Source: Pseudomonadota bacterium | GTDB taxonomy: Bacteria; Desulfobacterota; Desulfovibrionia; Desulfovibrionales; Desulfomicrobiaceae | DNA: 64,000 nt | Direction: 5' to 3' | Assembly: GCA_018902545.1 (NCBI GenBank) | Contig: JAHIQM010000018.1 | Coordinates: 78,419 to 142,418 of the forward strand | Part shown: positions 1 through 8,828 of the stretch, piece by piece | Layout of the letters: the number at the start of each line of letters is the position of its first letter | Position numbering within the stretch: position 1 is the stretch's first letter | The notes under the pieces: generated by a model | What the model was told of the DNA's origin: nothing | Database searches by the model: none | What the model saw: the letters and a program-made list of their open reading frames with translations, nothing else | Translations under genes and position numbers: made by a program

Positions 1-836
1 GCGCCCAGCGCCAGAGCCCCTTCGCGGATGGAATCCGGGATGGCGCGGATGGCGGCGCGGGTGGAGATGATGATGACCGGCAGGGTCATCAGCGCCAGCG
101 TCAGGCCGCCGACCAGGGCCGAAGACCGTGGCAGTCCCATGAAGTTGATGAAGATGGCCAGGCCCAGGAGACCGAAGAGGATGGAGGGGATGGCGGCAAG
201 ATTGTTGATGTTGACTTCAACGATTTGCATGATCCGGTTGTCCGGCGCGAACTCTTCCATATAAATCGCAGCCATGACCCCGGCCGGAAAGCTGAAGATG
301 AAGGTGATGCAGAGCACGTAGAGGGTGCCCACTGCCGCCGAAAATATGCCCGCCATTTCCGCGAGCTTGGAGTCGCCGTTGGTGAAAAAGCCGATATTGA
401 AGGCCTTCTTGATCGTGCCCTCGGCCAGGAGCTCGTCGACCAGGGCCGCTTCATTGGGTTTAAGCCGGTTGGGCTTGCCCTTGACGTACTGATCCACCTC
501 GGCATTGGCCAGCACCCAGAATTCTTCCGTCTGGCCGAGGAGCTGCGGATTTTCCCGCAGATGCATTGGCAGGATGCGGGTAACCCCGCGGCTGACCAGA
601 GGATTGATCCTGGGGTCCAGGGCCGAACGGGGGTTGTCGAAAATGGTCTGCGAGTAGGTGATCACAGCCTTGATCTCGGTCTGCTGAAAGGCGGTGTATC
701 CTTTGCGGATGATGTCGGAGAAGAAGAGGACCAGAAATATTCCGGCCACGGAGATGGCCATGAAGGACAGGGCCTTGAACTGTCCTTCGCTGTTCTTGCG
801 CTTCTTCAGACTGCGCGGGTCTATGGGCATGCTCAC
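1..836 (-). CDS. pstA: Phosphate ABC transporter permease PstA (partial, 3' end off window)
   Basis: Inner-membrane permease that pairs with PstC in the high-affinity phosphate importer PstSCAB. The frame is open from a GTG at 836 to the window edge, so about 278 residues are visible and the C-terminus is missing. After a cytosolic start (SMPIDPRSLKKRK) comes a membrane segment, then a roughly 100-residue hydrophilic loop as in long PstA proteins, then permease helices ending in the conserved coupling region SIREGALALG. The GTG has AAGGAG six bases upstream; an ATG at 830 is the alternative. The pstC stop lies 10 bases upstream, so the genes form one operon with pstS. A pstB copy may follow outside the window. 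Confidence 0.93.
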   Translation of the reverse strand, partial: MSMPIDPRSLKKRKNSEGQFKALSFMAISVAGIFLVLFFSDIIRKGYTAFQQTEIKAVITYSQTIFDNPRSALDPRINPLVSRGVTRILPMHLRENPQLLGQTEEFWVLANAEVDQYVKGKPNRLKPNEAALVDELLAEGTIKKAFNIGFFTNGDSKLAEMAGIFSAAVGTLYVLCITFIFSFPAGVMAAIYMEEFAPDNRIMQIVEVNINNLAAIPSILFGLLGLAIFINFMGLPRSSALVGGLTLALMTLPVIIISTRAAIRAIPDSIREGALALG

Positions 837-846
837 GATGGACTCC

Positions 847-2079
847 TTATTCGTAACGCAGACGGAACTTGCGGATAACTGTCAGGGAAATGATGTTCAG
901 GCACAGGGTCAGCATCAGAAGCACAAAACCCAGGCCAAAGGCGGCCATGGTCTCCGGGCTGTCAAAGGCCTGATCGCCGGTCAGCGCATCGACGATGCGT
1001 ACGTTGACCGTGGTCATCCCTTCCAGGAAATTCCAGGTCAGGTTGGGCTGCAGTCCGGCGGCCATGACCACGATCATGGTCTCGCCCACGGCGCGGGACA
1101 CGGCCAGCAGGCAGGCCGAGATGATGCCCGGCAGCGCCGCGGGCAGGACCACGCGCTTGATGGTCTCCGAGGGGTACGCGCCCAGTGCCAGCGAGCCCTC
1201 GCGCAGGCTTTGCGGCACGGAGCTGATCACGTCGTCGGACAGGGAGGAGACCAGGGGGATGATCATGATGCCCATGACCAGGCCAGGGCTTAAGGCGTTG
1301 GTATAGGAGGCATCGAGGCCCACCTTGGCGGCCAGATCTACGACCAGGGGGCTGACTGTTATGGCCGCGAAGAACCCGTAAACAACGGTGGGGATGCCGG
1401 CCAGAATCTCCAGGGCCGGCTTGGCGATGCGCCGCAAAGGCAAGGATGCGTATTCGGACATGCAGATGGCCGAAAGGAGCCCCACCGGGATGGCCACGCA
1501 CATGGCGATGGCCGTGATCATGAATGTGCCGGCGAAAAGGGGCACGGAGCCGAAGAGCGGCTGGGTCCTGCCGTCTTCGTCGATGGTGGCCGAGTCGGGG
1601 TTCCAGGTCGTTCCGGTCAGGAAGTCCCAGAAGTTGACGAGGCGGAAAAAATTGACGGCTTCGAAGACGATGGACAGGACGATGCCAATGGTCGTCATGA
1701 TGGAGATAAGTGAGGCCAGCAGCAGCACGCGGATGATGGTCTTCTCGATCATCGTACGCACCTTGAGGCGGGGATTTATGGCCCGCACGGCCAGCCACAT
1801 GCTCCCGGCCGCCAGGAGCAGGGCCGTGGCGGCGAACATGGGCCAGGGTACCTCGAAACTGTCGACGAAAAGGTCGAGGATGGTGGCCCCCGCGCAGATG
1901 ATCACGGCCGGAACGAGCATTCTGACCACGGCAAACCAGCCGAACAGGTTTTCCGATGTCTTGTAGCGGGCCGCGGGGTCCTGCTGGGCGCGGATTTTTC
2001 TGCGTCCGATCAGGTAGCCGAACAGCGCCAGGGGCAATAGGCCCATGAGCAAGTATTGGGTCAGATAAGATGTGGTCAC
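847..2079 (-). CDS. pstC: Phosphate ABC transporter permease PstC
   Basis: Second inner-membrane permease of the phosphate importer, about 410 residues. The N-terminal third has extra membrane segments, as in the long PstC form; the C-terminal permease domain carries the BPD_transp_1 coupling motif (SLREGSLALGAYPSE) followed by RAVGETMIV, both typical of PstC. I chose GTG at 2079 because GAGGAG sits just upstream; the frame stays open further upstream only to a TTG at 2109 with no ribosome site. It lies between pstS and pstA on the same strand and is probably co-transcribed from the Pho-box promoter before pstS. Confidence 0.95.
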   Translation of the reverse strand: MTTSYLTQYLLMGLLPLALFGYLIGRRKIRAQQDPAARYKTSENLFGWFAVVRMLVPAVIICAGATILDLFVDSFEVPWPMFAATALLLAAGSMWLAVRAINPRLKVRTMIEKTIIRVLLLASLISIMTTIGIVLSIVFEAVNFFRLVNFWDFLTGTTWNPDSATIDEDGRTQPLFGSVPLFAGTFMITAIAMCVAIPVGLLSAICMSEYASLPLRRIAKPALEILAGIPTVVYGFFAAITVSPLVVDLAAKVGLDASYTNALSPGLVMGIMIIPLVSSLSDDVISSVPQSLREGSLALGAYPSETIKRVVLPAALPGIISACLLAVSRAVGETMIVVMAAGLQPNLTWNFLEGMTTVNVRIVDALTGDQAFDSPETMAAFGLGFVLLMLTLCLNIISLTVIRKFRLRYE

Positions 2080-2161
2080 GTGGCTCCTCGCTTGTATCAG
2101 GCGCGGCAAAGGGCCGACCCGTCTGATAACGGCCCGGCCCCAGGTTGCTTCATGGTGGGCG

Positions 2162-3181
2162 TTATTTCTTCTTCAAGCTTTCAAGGGTCAGCTTCTTTTT
2201 GTCCAGCACGTTCTGGCGGGCCTCGGCGCGCATCGCGTCAGGCATGGGCACCAGTCCGATGGACTTCAGCAGACCGTCGGTGCCGATCATCTTTTCGCTC
2301 ATGAACAGTTCCACGTATTCCTTCAGGCCGGGGATGGCGTCGTAGTGGGCGTTCTTGATGTAGAAGAAAAGAGAGCGGGAGATGGGGTACGTGCCTTCGG
2401 CGATGGCCTCGGGAGTGGGGTCGACGCCGCTGATGGCCGTGCCCTGGAGGCTGTCGGAGTTCTCGGACAGGAAGCTGAAGCCGAAGATGCCGAAGGCGTC
2501 CTTGTCATTGGTCAGCTTCTGCACGATCAGGTTGTCGTTCTCACCAGCCGGGACATAGGCGTTGTCCTGACGGATTTTCTTGTAACCTTTTTCGTATCCT
2601 TCGATCTTGCCGCAGACCTTCTCAACAACCATCTCTTCGAAGGCGTCGCGGGTGCCGGAAGAGGTCGGAGGACCGTAGAAGACGATCTTGCGGGCCGGGA
2701 GGTTCGGGTTGATCTCGTTCCACATCTTGTAGGGGTTGGGCACGATCTTGCCGTCTACCGGCACGTCGGCGGCCACGGCCATGGCCAGTTCCTGCAGGGT
2801 AATGTCGAAGTGGGCGTTATCCTTGTTCTGGGCGATGGCGATGCCGTCAAAGCCGATCATGGCTTCGGTGATGTCGGTAACGCCGTTCTTTTCGGCCGCT
2901 TCGAATTCGGTGTCCTTCATGCGGCGCGAGGAATTGGCGATGTCAGGAGTGTTGGCACCAATGCCGGTACCGAACAACTTCTGGCCTCCGCCGGAACCGG
3001 TGGATTCGACGACCGGGGCGGGGAACTTGGTGGTCGCGCCCATTTCTTCAGCCACGTAGCTGGAGAAAGGGAAAACCGTGGAAGATCCGGTAATTTTGAT
3101 CTGATCACGGGCATGGGCCATGCCCGTGCCGACCAGCAGCAGGGCCATGACGAGTACGGCTTTGTTCAGAAAACGGTTCAT
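2162..3181 (-). CDS. pstS: Periplasmic phosphate-binding protein PstS
   Basis: Phosphate-binding lipid-free periplasmic protein (339 residues) that delivers phosphate to PstCA. It starts with a clean signal peptide (MNRFLNKAVLVMALLLVGTG, cleavage near AHA-RD) followed by the phosphate-loop motif ITGSSTVFPFS, and contains STGSGGGQKLFGTG and SGTRDAFEEM, all phosphate-contact regions of the family. ATG 3181 has AAGGAGG seven bases upstream, so the nine codons before it are ignored. First gene of pstS-pstC-pstA. A Pho-box-like direct repeat lies about 95 bases upstream, pointing to PhoB activation under phosphate limitation. Confidence 0.96.
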   Translation of the reverse strand: MNRFLNKAVLVMALLLVGTGMAHARDQIKITGSSTVFPFSSYVAEEMGATTKFPAPVVESTGSGGGQKLFGTGIGANTPDIANSSRRMKDTEFEAAEKNGVTDITEAMIGFDGIAIAQNKDNAHFDITLQELAMAVAADVPVDGKIVPNPYKMWNEINPNLPARKIVFYGPPTSSGTRDAFEEMVVEKVCGKIEGYEKGYKKIRQDNAYVPAGENDNLIVQKLTNDKDAFGIFGFSFLSENSDSLQGTAISGVDPTPEAIAEGTYPISRSLFFYIKNAHYDAIPGLKEYVELFMSEKMIGTDGLLKSIGLVPMPDAMRAEARQNVLDKKKLTLESLKKK

Positions 3182-3276
3182 GTAGGTGCCTCCTTGGCTA
3201 TGTTTCAAATTCAGGTTCGCATCATTGCGTTGCAGCAGTATCTAGACAGGTTTTGTTACAGGATATTGAGGTGTCT

Positions 3277-3294
3277 GTGACAGCTTTGTGACAA
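3277..3294 (-). promoter_or_regulatory. Candidate Pho box before pstS
   Basis: On the minus strand the sequence reads TTGTCACAAAGCTGTCAC: two 7-mers close to the PhoB half-site CTGTCAT spaced by 11 bp (positions 3288-3294 and 3277-3283). A further related unit, CTGTAAC (3255-3261), lies exactly 22 bp downstream, in register, and a weaker CCTGTCT (3244-3250) follows. Orientation is towards pstS. The core is shared with the site before phoB. Confidence 0.75.
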
Positions 3295-3401
3295 GCTTGC
3301 GGTCTTTGCCCGAGCCTCAGATTTCGCTTGACCGGGAGTGGTGAACAGACAGGGCCCGAAGATTCAAGGGAAACCAAACCCTTGCAAGGAGGACGGCTTC
3401 C

Positions 3402-4178
3402 TTGCCGTTCTGGGCACGCAGCGCTACAGGGCCGGTGATGAGTGCGCAAAACCTTGATTGCGGCGGATATTGCCGGGATTGCGGGCGGGAACACACCCTC
3501 GCCGCCGAGCCAGCCCTGCCCCTTGCCCGCGACCTGCTGGCCGAGCTGGAGCGGTGCGGGGGGATTGGCCCTGACCCGCGCCTGTCCCTGGACTACCTTT
3601 ATGGCCCGGCCCGTGGGCAGATGTTCGGGGTGCTCAAATACAGGGACGAGGAAGGAAACCAGGGCGCACTCAAGGCGTTTTCGGGCCAGTACAACGGTCT
3701 TTGGCACGTTGCGGGCTGGGTGGCACCTATCCTCGATGCGGCGGAGTTTGCCCGTGTCATCCGCTTCGACGAGCCGCGCATCAAGGACTTGACCCTGCGC
3801 ATGCGTGGCCTTCAGGAGATTGACCCCCTGCGGCTGGCCATGCTTGCACAGCGCCGCGATTTGTCCCGCAACCTGATGGAGCGTATTTTCACGTTGTACC
3901 AGTTGACCAATTTTCGTGGCCAAACCAGGGCCATGGCCGAGGTGTACACGGGCAAGGCCATGCCTACGGGCACAGGAGAGTGCTGCGCTCCCAAGCTGCT
4001 GCACCATGCCGCCGTGCATGGCCTGACCCCGCTGGGGCTGGCGGAGTTCTATGTCGGCCGCGAGAATCGTTCCGTCACCCGCCGCCATGGGGAATTCTTC
4101 GCCCCGTGCGCGGAAAAATGCCGCCCCATTCTGGGCTTTTTGCTGTGCGGGCTGGAAGAAAGAAACGGGCGCACATGA
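3402..4178 (+). CDS. Stand-alone homologue of the N-terminal domain of long RluA-type pseudouridine synthases
   Basis: A 258-residue protein of unknown role. The C-terminal half (PTGTGECCAPKLLHHAA, LAEFYVG, then APCAEKCRPILGFLLCG) closely resembles, from memory, the N-terminal extension of long gammaproteobacterial RluA-family synthases (GAGECAAPKLL, AEFWWG, CxxKCxPIL), and MFGVLKYRDEEG...AFSGQ matches that extension too. The catalytic synthase domain that would follow is absent; the protein stops there. Cys residues cluster near the N-terminus (CGGYCRDCGREH). The start is a TTG at 3402 with AAGGAGG nine bases upstream; ATG 3438 is the alternative. Its stop overlaps the MATE start (ATGA), so the two are translationally coupled. 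Function unknown; RNA binding is only a guess. Confidence 0.75.
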   Translation: MPFWARSATGPVMSAQNLDCGGYCRDCGREHTLAAEPALPLARDLLAELERCGGIGPDPRLSLDYLYGPARGQMFGVLKYRDEEGNQGALKAFSGQYNGLWHVAGWVAPILDAAEFARVIRFDEPRIKDLTLRMRGLQEIDPLRLAMLAQRRDLSRNLMERIFTLYQLTNFRGQTRAMAEVYTGKAMPTGTGECCAPKLLHHAAVHGLTPLGLAEFYVGRENRSVTRRHGEFFAPCAEKCRPILGFLLCGLEERNGRT

Positions 4179-5578
4179 GCGGCACGCCCCTTGTCACCAG
4201 GCATTCTCCTGCCTCAACGGCCTCCATATATCGCCGTATCCTCAAGGTTTCCATGCCCCTGGTCGCAAGCCTGGGCGCGACCACGGTCATGGAATTCACC
4301 GACCGCCTCTTCCTGGCCCGCTATTCTCTCGACGCCATCGCCGCAGCCACGCCCGCCGGAATCATGGCCCTGCTGGCCATGACGATTTTTCTGGGCACCA
4401 CCAGCTACGTGTCCGTGTTTGTCGCCCAATATACGGGGCAGGGGCGGCCCGAGATGGTCGGAAGGATTGTCTGGCAGGGCATCTACGTGGCTCTGTTTGG
4501 AGCCGCGGTGCTCGCGGCGTTGGCCTTTCTTTCCGATCACATCTTTGCCCTGGCCGGGCATTCCCCGGAAGTCCAGGAGCTTGAATCGGTCTATTTCCGC
4601 GTTCTGTGCCTGGGCGCGGGGATCCATCTGGTGGGTGGTGCGTTGGCCGGATTCTTCACCGGACTGGGCCGCACGCGGGTGGTCATGCTGGCTAACGTGG
4701 CCGGCATGCTCATCAATATCCCCCTGGACTATTGCCTGATTAACGGAGTGGGGCCGTTTCCGGAGATGGGAATTTTTGGCGCGGGGCTGGCCACGGTGCT
4801 GGGATGGGGCGTGATCACCGCTATCCTCTGGCTGGCCATACTCCGCCGGGAGCACAGGCGTTTTAAGCTGGGACAGGACCGACGACTACGGTCAGAACTG
4901 TTGCTGCGCCTGGCGCGCTTCGGGCTACCGACCGGCATGGAGTTTTTTCTCGACATCTTTGCTTTCACGGTGTTCATCTTTGTGGTCGGCAGGCTCGGGA
5001 CCGTAGAATTGGCGGCTACCAACATCGCGCTCAACGTCAACGCACTGGCCTTCATGCCCCTGGTCGGATTCGCCATGGGCACCAGTGCCCTGGTCGGCCA
5101 GGCCATGGGCGCGGGCAGGCAGGATGACGTGCCGATGGTGGTGCGGGCCAGCCTCGTGCTGACCTTCGCCTATCTGACGATCATGTCCGCTGTGTTTCTC
5201 CTGGCCCCGGAAGCGGTGTTGGGGCTGTTCCAGCCCCGCGACATGGACCCGGTCGCCTTTGCCGCCGTGGTCGGAATGGGTCGGACCCTGCTCATGATCG
5301 TGGTCGCCTATCTGTTTTTCGATGGGGTCAGCTTCATTGTTTACGGGGCCCTCAAAGGAGCGGGGGACACGATCTTCGTCATGACCTCGCGTCTTGTCCT
5401 GGTTATCTTGTTCATGATCGTGCCGATTCTGGTCGGAGCCAGACTTGGCTTTGGGATATATTATTTCTGGGCCGTGAGCTGTACGTTTCTGGTCATGCTG
5501 TCGCTGGTGGGCTGGTGGCGCTTCAGACAGGGAAAATGGCGGGACATGCTGGTGGTGGAGAAAATGCCGCCCGCCTGA
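4175..5578 (+). CDS. MATE-family multidrug/Na+ exporter
   Basis: A 467-residue inner-membrane antiporter of the MATE (NorM/DinF) type with about 12 hydrophobic segments in two similar halves. Family features include MPLVASLGATTVMEFTDRLF in helix 1, the middle repeat start LLRLARFGLPTGMEFFLDIF, and GFAMGTSALVGQAMGAG. Substrate cannot be read from sequence. The ATG at 4175 overlaps the TGA of the preceding gene (ATGA), which indicates coupling with the RluA-N-like protein; residues upstream of this ATG in the same frame overlap that gene and are not coding. The gene converges with the EAL-CBS-GGDEF gene 33 bases downstream. Confidence 0.9.
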   Translation: MSGTPLVTRHSPASTASIYRRILKVSMPLVASLGATTVMEFTDRLFLARYSLDAIAAATPAGIMALLAMTIFLGTTSYVSVFVAQYTGQGRPEMVGRIVWQGIYVALFGAAVLAALAFLSDHIFALAGHSPEVQELESVYFRVLCLGAGIHLVGGALAGFFTGLGRTRVVMLANVAGMLINIPLDYCLINGVGPFPEMGIFGAGLATVLGWGVITAILWLAILRREHRRFKLGQDRRLRSELLLRLARFGLPTGMEFFLDIFAFTVFIFVVGRLGTVELAATNIALNVNALAFMPLVGFAMGTSALVGQAMGAGRQDDVPMVVRASLVLTFAYLTIMSAVFLLAPEAVLGLFQPRDMDPVAFAAVVGMGRTLLMIVVAYLFFDGVSFIVYGALKGAGDTIFVMTSRLVLVILFMIVPILVGARLGFGIYYFWAVSCTFLVMLSLVGWWRFRQGKWRDMLVVEKMPPA

Positions 5579-5611
5579 TATCGTACGACTGTCGCCGGGC
5601 GGCTCTTTGCA

Positions 5612-7873
5612 TCAGGCCGACTGTCCGCAGCTGGACGAGCCGCGCCGGTCGCGAACATACACGTTCCCGGGCTGGGACTTGGCGTAACCCTTGATCTGGG
5701 CCGCTTTTTCCCCGAGGGCCTGCAGGCTGCATGGGGCAATGCAGTCCATAATGCCGATGGATACGGAGACAAGCGGAAATTGCTGCTCCCTGCCGTCGCG
5801 GCCTTTGCCATTGATCCATCCTCTTTCGCGGTCCTGCGCGTGGTAGCACTTCATGATGAGCCGCTTGAAGCAGCGGATGACGGCCAGGCAGATACGCTCC
5901 GCCTGTTCGGGGTTGACCATGGCCACAAAGTCGTCTCCGCCGATGTGGGCCAGAAAGTCGCCGCTGTGCCCGTGCCGGGCGATGGCCCAGGTCAGGATGC
6001 GCCCCAGCAGCAGGATGACGATGTCTCCGTCTTTGAAGCCGTAGACGTCGTTGTACACCTTGAAATTGTCCAGATCCGCATAGAGCATGCAGAAGGGGCT
6101 GCCGCGCTTGAGACGTGTCTCGATCTCCTTCTCAAGAGCCACGTTCCCGGGGATACCCGTCAGAGGGTTGGTGCCCTTGGCCATTTCGACCTGCACCTGG
6201 GCCAGGGTGGTCAGCATCTTTTGTACCGTGACCACGCCTGCGAATTGCCCGCAACCGGTGACGATGACTTCGTCGTAGGCCTTGAGCATTTCGCGCGTGT
6301 TGGCGTTTTTGGCCACGGACTCCACGGGTTCGCGTTCGTCCACGATCATGGGCGCGGAGTCCATGATCACGGACACGGGTTTATCCGCGTACAGCGCCCG
6401 GCCGTACATCGTGGCCAGGTGCCGGTCCAGGCTGTAACCCATGACCAGACCCAGAGGCATGCCATCGTCCACCACGACCACGCTTGAGAGGGAGGGGCTG
6501 GTGGTGAAAATCCGTTGCACCGACTGCACCGGAGTGCGCGGGCTGACCGTTACCGTCTTCTGCGCCAGGTGCCCGATAGGGATCGAACAGGACAGCCTGC
6601 TGAAAGTGTCGGACTTGAGCGGGGTAAGCTCCTTCATGTCCAGATGTGTCTCGGGTTTGGGAAAATGGGGGCGGCTTAAGAAATACCCTTGCCCGTAATG
6701 AACGCCGATTTCCGTCAGCGCACGGGCCTCGCCCTTGGTCTCGATCCCTTCGGCGATGATCTCCGACCCGATGCGTCCGGCCAGGGTGACCATCGTCTCC
6801 ATGAGCGCCCGGCGCACCGGATCCTTGTCCACGTCGCGGACCAGGGACATGTCCACCTTGATGAAATCCGGCTTCAGGGCCGCGACGGTGGAGAGCCCCG
6901 AATAACCGGTCCCGGCGTCATCCACGGCGATCCTGAAGCCCTGGCTGCGGTAATGGTCCAGGGTCTTGTGAAAGGAGGTGAAGTCCTTGATGCAGTGACG
7001 CTCGGTGATTTCAAAGACGATGTCTTCCGGACTCAGACCGTGGGCTTCCAGGAGTTCAAGGGTTTTTCCGGGTGCGAAGGTCGGATCGACGACGGTGCGC
7101 GGATGGATGTTCAAGAACAGGCGCTGGCCTGTTGCCAGAGCGCCAACCGTTTCCATGGCCTTGGCCCGGCAGGCCTGCTCCAGGGCGAAGAGCTGCCCGA
7201 ACTGTTCGGCGAAATCAAAAAGGATGGCGGGCGACTCGAATTCCGAACCGCGCGGTCCGCGCGCCAGGGCCTCCCAGGCCATGACCGTGCCGTTTTTGAA
7301 ATCGTAGATGGGCTGGAAGAGCATCCTGATCTGACCGTTGCGGATGATGGAGCGAAAAATCGAGGACAGCTTGACCGCTTCGAGGTCAATGCCGCCCTGG
7401 GCCATGCGCCGCGCGTCTTCAATGGCTTCGTGAAAAACACGTTCGCGTTCGAAGATGGTGGATTCGGGCAGCAGGGCGAAGCCGACCTCGATCTCGAATT
7501 CCCTCCCCAGCGAGGAGACGGTGTGCTTTCTGAGCGCGGACTGCAGCGTCACCTTGAGGCTGAAGGCCTGATCCATGAGCAGCGTGTCCCCGGCGTGCCC
7601 CGGACAGCGGATGAGCAATGCTTCCCCGGCGGCCACGCGCAAGGCGTGCCGGGGGGGCGCGGGGGGATGTGCGGATTCGTGATTGCTGAGTGCGGTGATG
7701 AGCAGATTTTCGAGTTCCTCGGCGACATGGTCGCCGTAAAGCTCCCGGCACAGAGTGAAGTCTTTGAGTCTGAATATGAAGATGCTCAGACCGTGATAGG
7801 TGTGCAGAAATTTTCTGAGCTCGAAGATGGGCTGCGTTGTGCGCTGTGTGATCTCGGCTTGAGAGTGGGACAT
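5612..7873 (-). CDS. EAL-CBS-GGDEF cyclic-di-GMP signalling protein
   Basis: A 753-residue soluble protein. Residues about 16-165 look like a degenerate GGDEF fold (GEALLI at the active-site place). The EAL domain (about 170-415) retains the phosphodiesterase set: EAL 201-203, NIHP 255, EIT 288, the DDAGTGYS pair at 318-319, IKVD 339, AEGIE 375 and GQGY. Two CBS motifs follow (about 435-555), then a GGDEF domain (about 565-720) with GGDDF at 645-649 rather than GGDEF/GGEEF and no RxxD inhibitory site. Phosphodiesterase activity is therefore likely, cyclase activity uncertain. CBS pairs usually sense adenylates. ATG 7873 has GAGGAAA upstream. Divergent from phoB, so the Pho box between them could affect it. 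Confidence 0.93.
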   Translation of the reverse strand: MSHSQAEITQRTTQPIFELRKFLHTYHGLSIFIFRLKDFTLCRELYGDHVAEELENLLITALSNHESAHPPAPPRHALRVAAGEALLIRCPGHAGDTLLMDQAFSLKVTLQSALRKHTVSSLGREFEIEVGFALLPESTIFERERVFHEAIEDARRMAQGGIDLEAVKLSSIFRSIIRNGQIRMLFQPIYDFKNGTVMAWEALARGPRGSEFESPAILFDFAEQFGQLFALEQACRAKAMETVGALATGQRLFLNIHPRTVVDPTFAPGKTLELLEAHGLSPEDIVFEITERHCIKDFTSFHKTLDHYRSQGFRIAVDDAGTGYSGLSTVAALKPDFIKVDMSLVRDVDKDPVRRALMETMVTLAGRIGSEIIAEGIETKGEARALTEIGVHYGQGYFLSRPHFPKPETHLDMKELTPLKSDTFSRLSCSIPIGHLAQKTVTVSPRTPVQSVQRIFTTSPSLSSVVVVDDGMPLGLVMGYSLDRHLATMYGRALYADKPVSVIMDSAPMIVDEREPVESVAKNANTREMLKAYDEVIVTGCGQFAGVVTVQKMLTTLAQVQVEMAKGTNPLTGIPGNVALEKEIETRLKRGSPFCMLYADLDNFKVYNDVYGFKDGDIVILLLGRILTWAIARHGHSGDFLAHIGGDDFVAMVNPEQAERICLAVIRCFKRLIMKCYHAQDRERGWINGKGRDGREQQFPLVSVSIGIMDCIAPCSLQALGEKAAQIKGYAKSQPGNVYVRDRRGSSSCGQSA

Positions 7874-8034
7874 GATTTTCCTCGGGTGATGACGCGCTGA
7901 CCGTTTTTTAATGTGCGCGCTCACTACGACGCGTTTTGTTTTAGGCGTGCGTCGTTTCGGCGACAAATTGACGACAGACCCGAGGCCGACTGATTGAATA
8001 GCACAGAGGTGAATGTTACAGGAAATTCATATCG

Positions 8035-8052
8035 GTGTCACAAAGCTGTCAC
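8035..8052 (+). promoter_or_regulatory. Candidate Pho box before phoB
   Basis: GTGTCACAAAGCTGTCAC: two PhoB-like 7-mers with 11-bp spacing, differing from the pstS site by one base. A GTTACAG element occurs about 20 bp upstream, as it does near the pstS box, though in a different arrangement. The site lies 78 bases before the phoB start and suggests autoregulation of phoBR-pstB-phoU. Confidence 0.72.
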
Positions 8053-8129
8053 ACGTCACCTGTACCACATGTGGGGTAAAGTGATCCGGCTGACCTCGCC
8101 AGGGCGCTTTTCGACACCAAGGGGGAAAT

Positions 8130-8825
8130 ATGGCTCAAAAGATTGTCGTCATCGAAGACGAACCTGATATCGCCAACCTGCTGGCCTTTCATTTGAAGTC
8201 CGGCGGCTATGACTGTTTCGTGGCCCGTGACGGAAAAAAGGGGTTGCAGCTGATACAGTCCGAAAGGCCGGATCTGGTGCTCCTTGACCTGATGCTGCCC
8301 GGGATGAGTGGCACGGATGTGTGCAAGGCCGTCAAGAGCAGTGCCGATTGCGCCCACATACCAATCATAATGCTCACCGCCCGGGGGGACGAGGTCGACC
8401 GCATCTTGGGCTTCGAGCTCGGTGCTGACGACTATGTCATCAAGCCCTTCAGTCCCCGCGAACTGATGCTGCGCATCAAGACCATCCTGCGTCGCAACGT
8501 GAACATCCTGCCCAAGGTCTCGCACTGGCAGCGTGATGGGTTGGTGGCGGATTTCGAGGCGTATACGCTGCTGGTCGATGGGGTGGATGCGCATCTCACG
8601 CCCACGGAATTCAATCTTTTCGGGGAATTCGTGCGCAACGAGGGCAAGGTGCTGTCCCGGGAACAGCTACTCAGCAACGCCTGGGGCTATGAGTTCGAGG
8701 GCTATTCGCGCACCGTGGACACCCATGTGCGGCGATTGCGCAAGAAGCTGGGGCACTATGCCGACTGGCTGGAAACGGTCCGGGGCATCGGCTACCGTAT
8801 GCAACGTGAAAATCAGGCCGATTAA
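8130..8825 (+). CDS. phoB: Phosphate regulon response regulator PhoB
   Basis: OmpR/PhoB-type regulator, 231 residues. The receiver has the acidic pair E9-D10, phospho-acceptor D53 (LVLLDLMLPG), T83 and K105 (DYVIKPFSP). The C-terminal winged helix (about 130-227) has HLTPTEFNLFGEFVRNEGKV and the wing RTVDTHVRRLRKKLG typical of PhoB. It is directly followed by phoR with a three-base gap. Assignment as PhoB rather than another OmpR-type regulator rests on that context: a PhoR-like kinase, pstB and phoU downstream and a Pho box upstream. Confidence 0.94.
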   Translation: MAQKIVVIEDEPDIANLLAFHLKSGGYDCFVARDGKKGLQLIQSERPDLVLLDLMLPGMSGTDVCKAVKSSADCAHIPIIMLTARGDEVDRILGFELGADDYVIKPFSPRELMLRIKTILRRNVNILPKVSHWQRDGLVADFEAYTLLVDGVDAHLTPTEFNLFGEFVRNEGKVLSREQLLSNAWGYEFEGYSRTVDTHVRRLRKKLGHYADWLETVRGIGYRMQRENQAD

Positions 8826-8828
8826 AAA

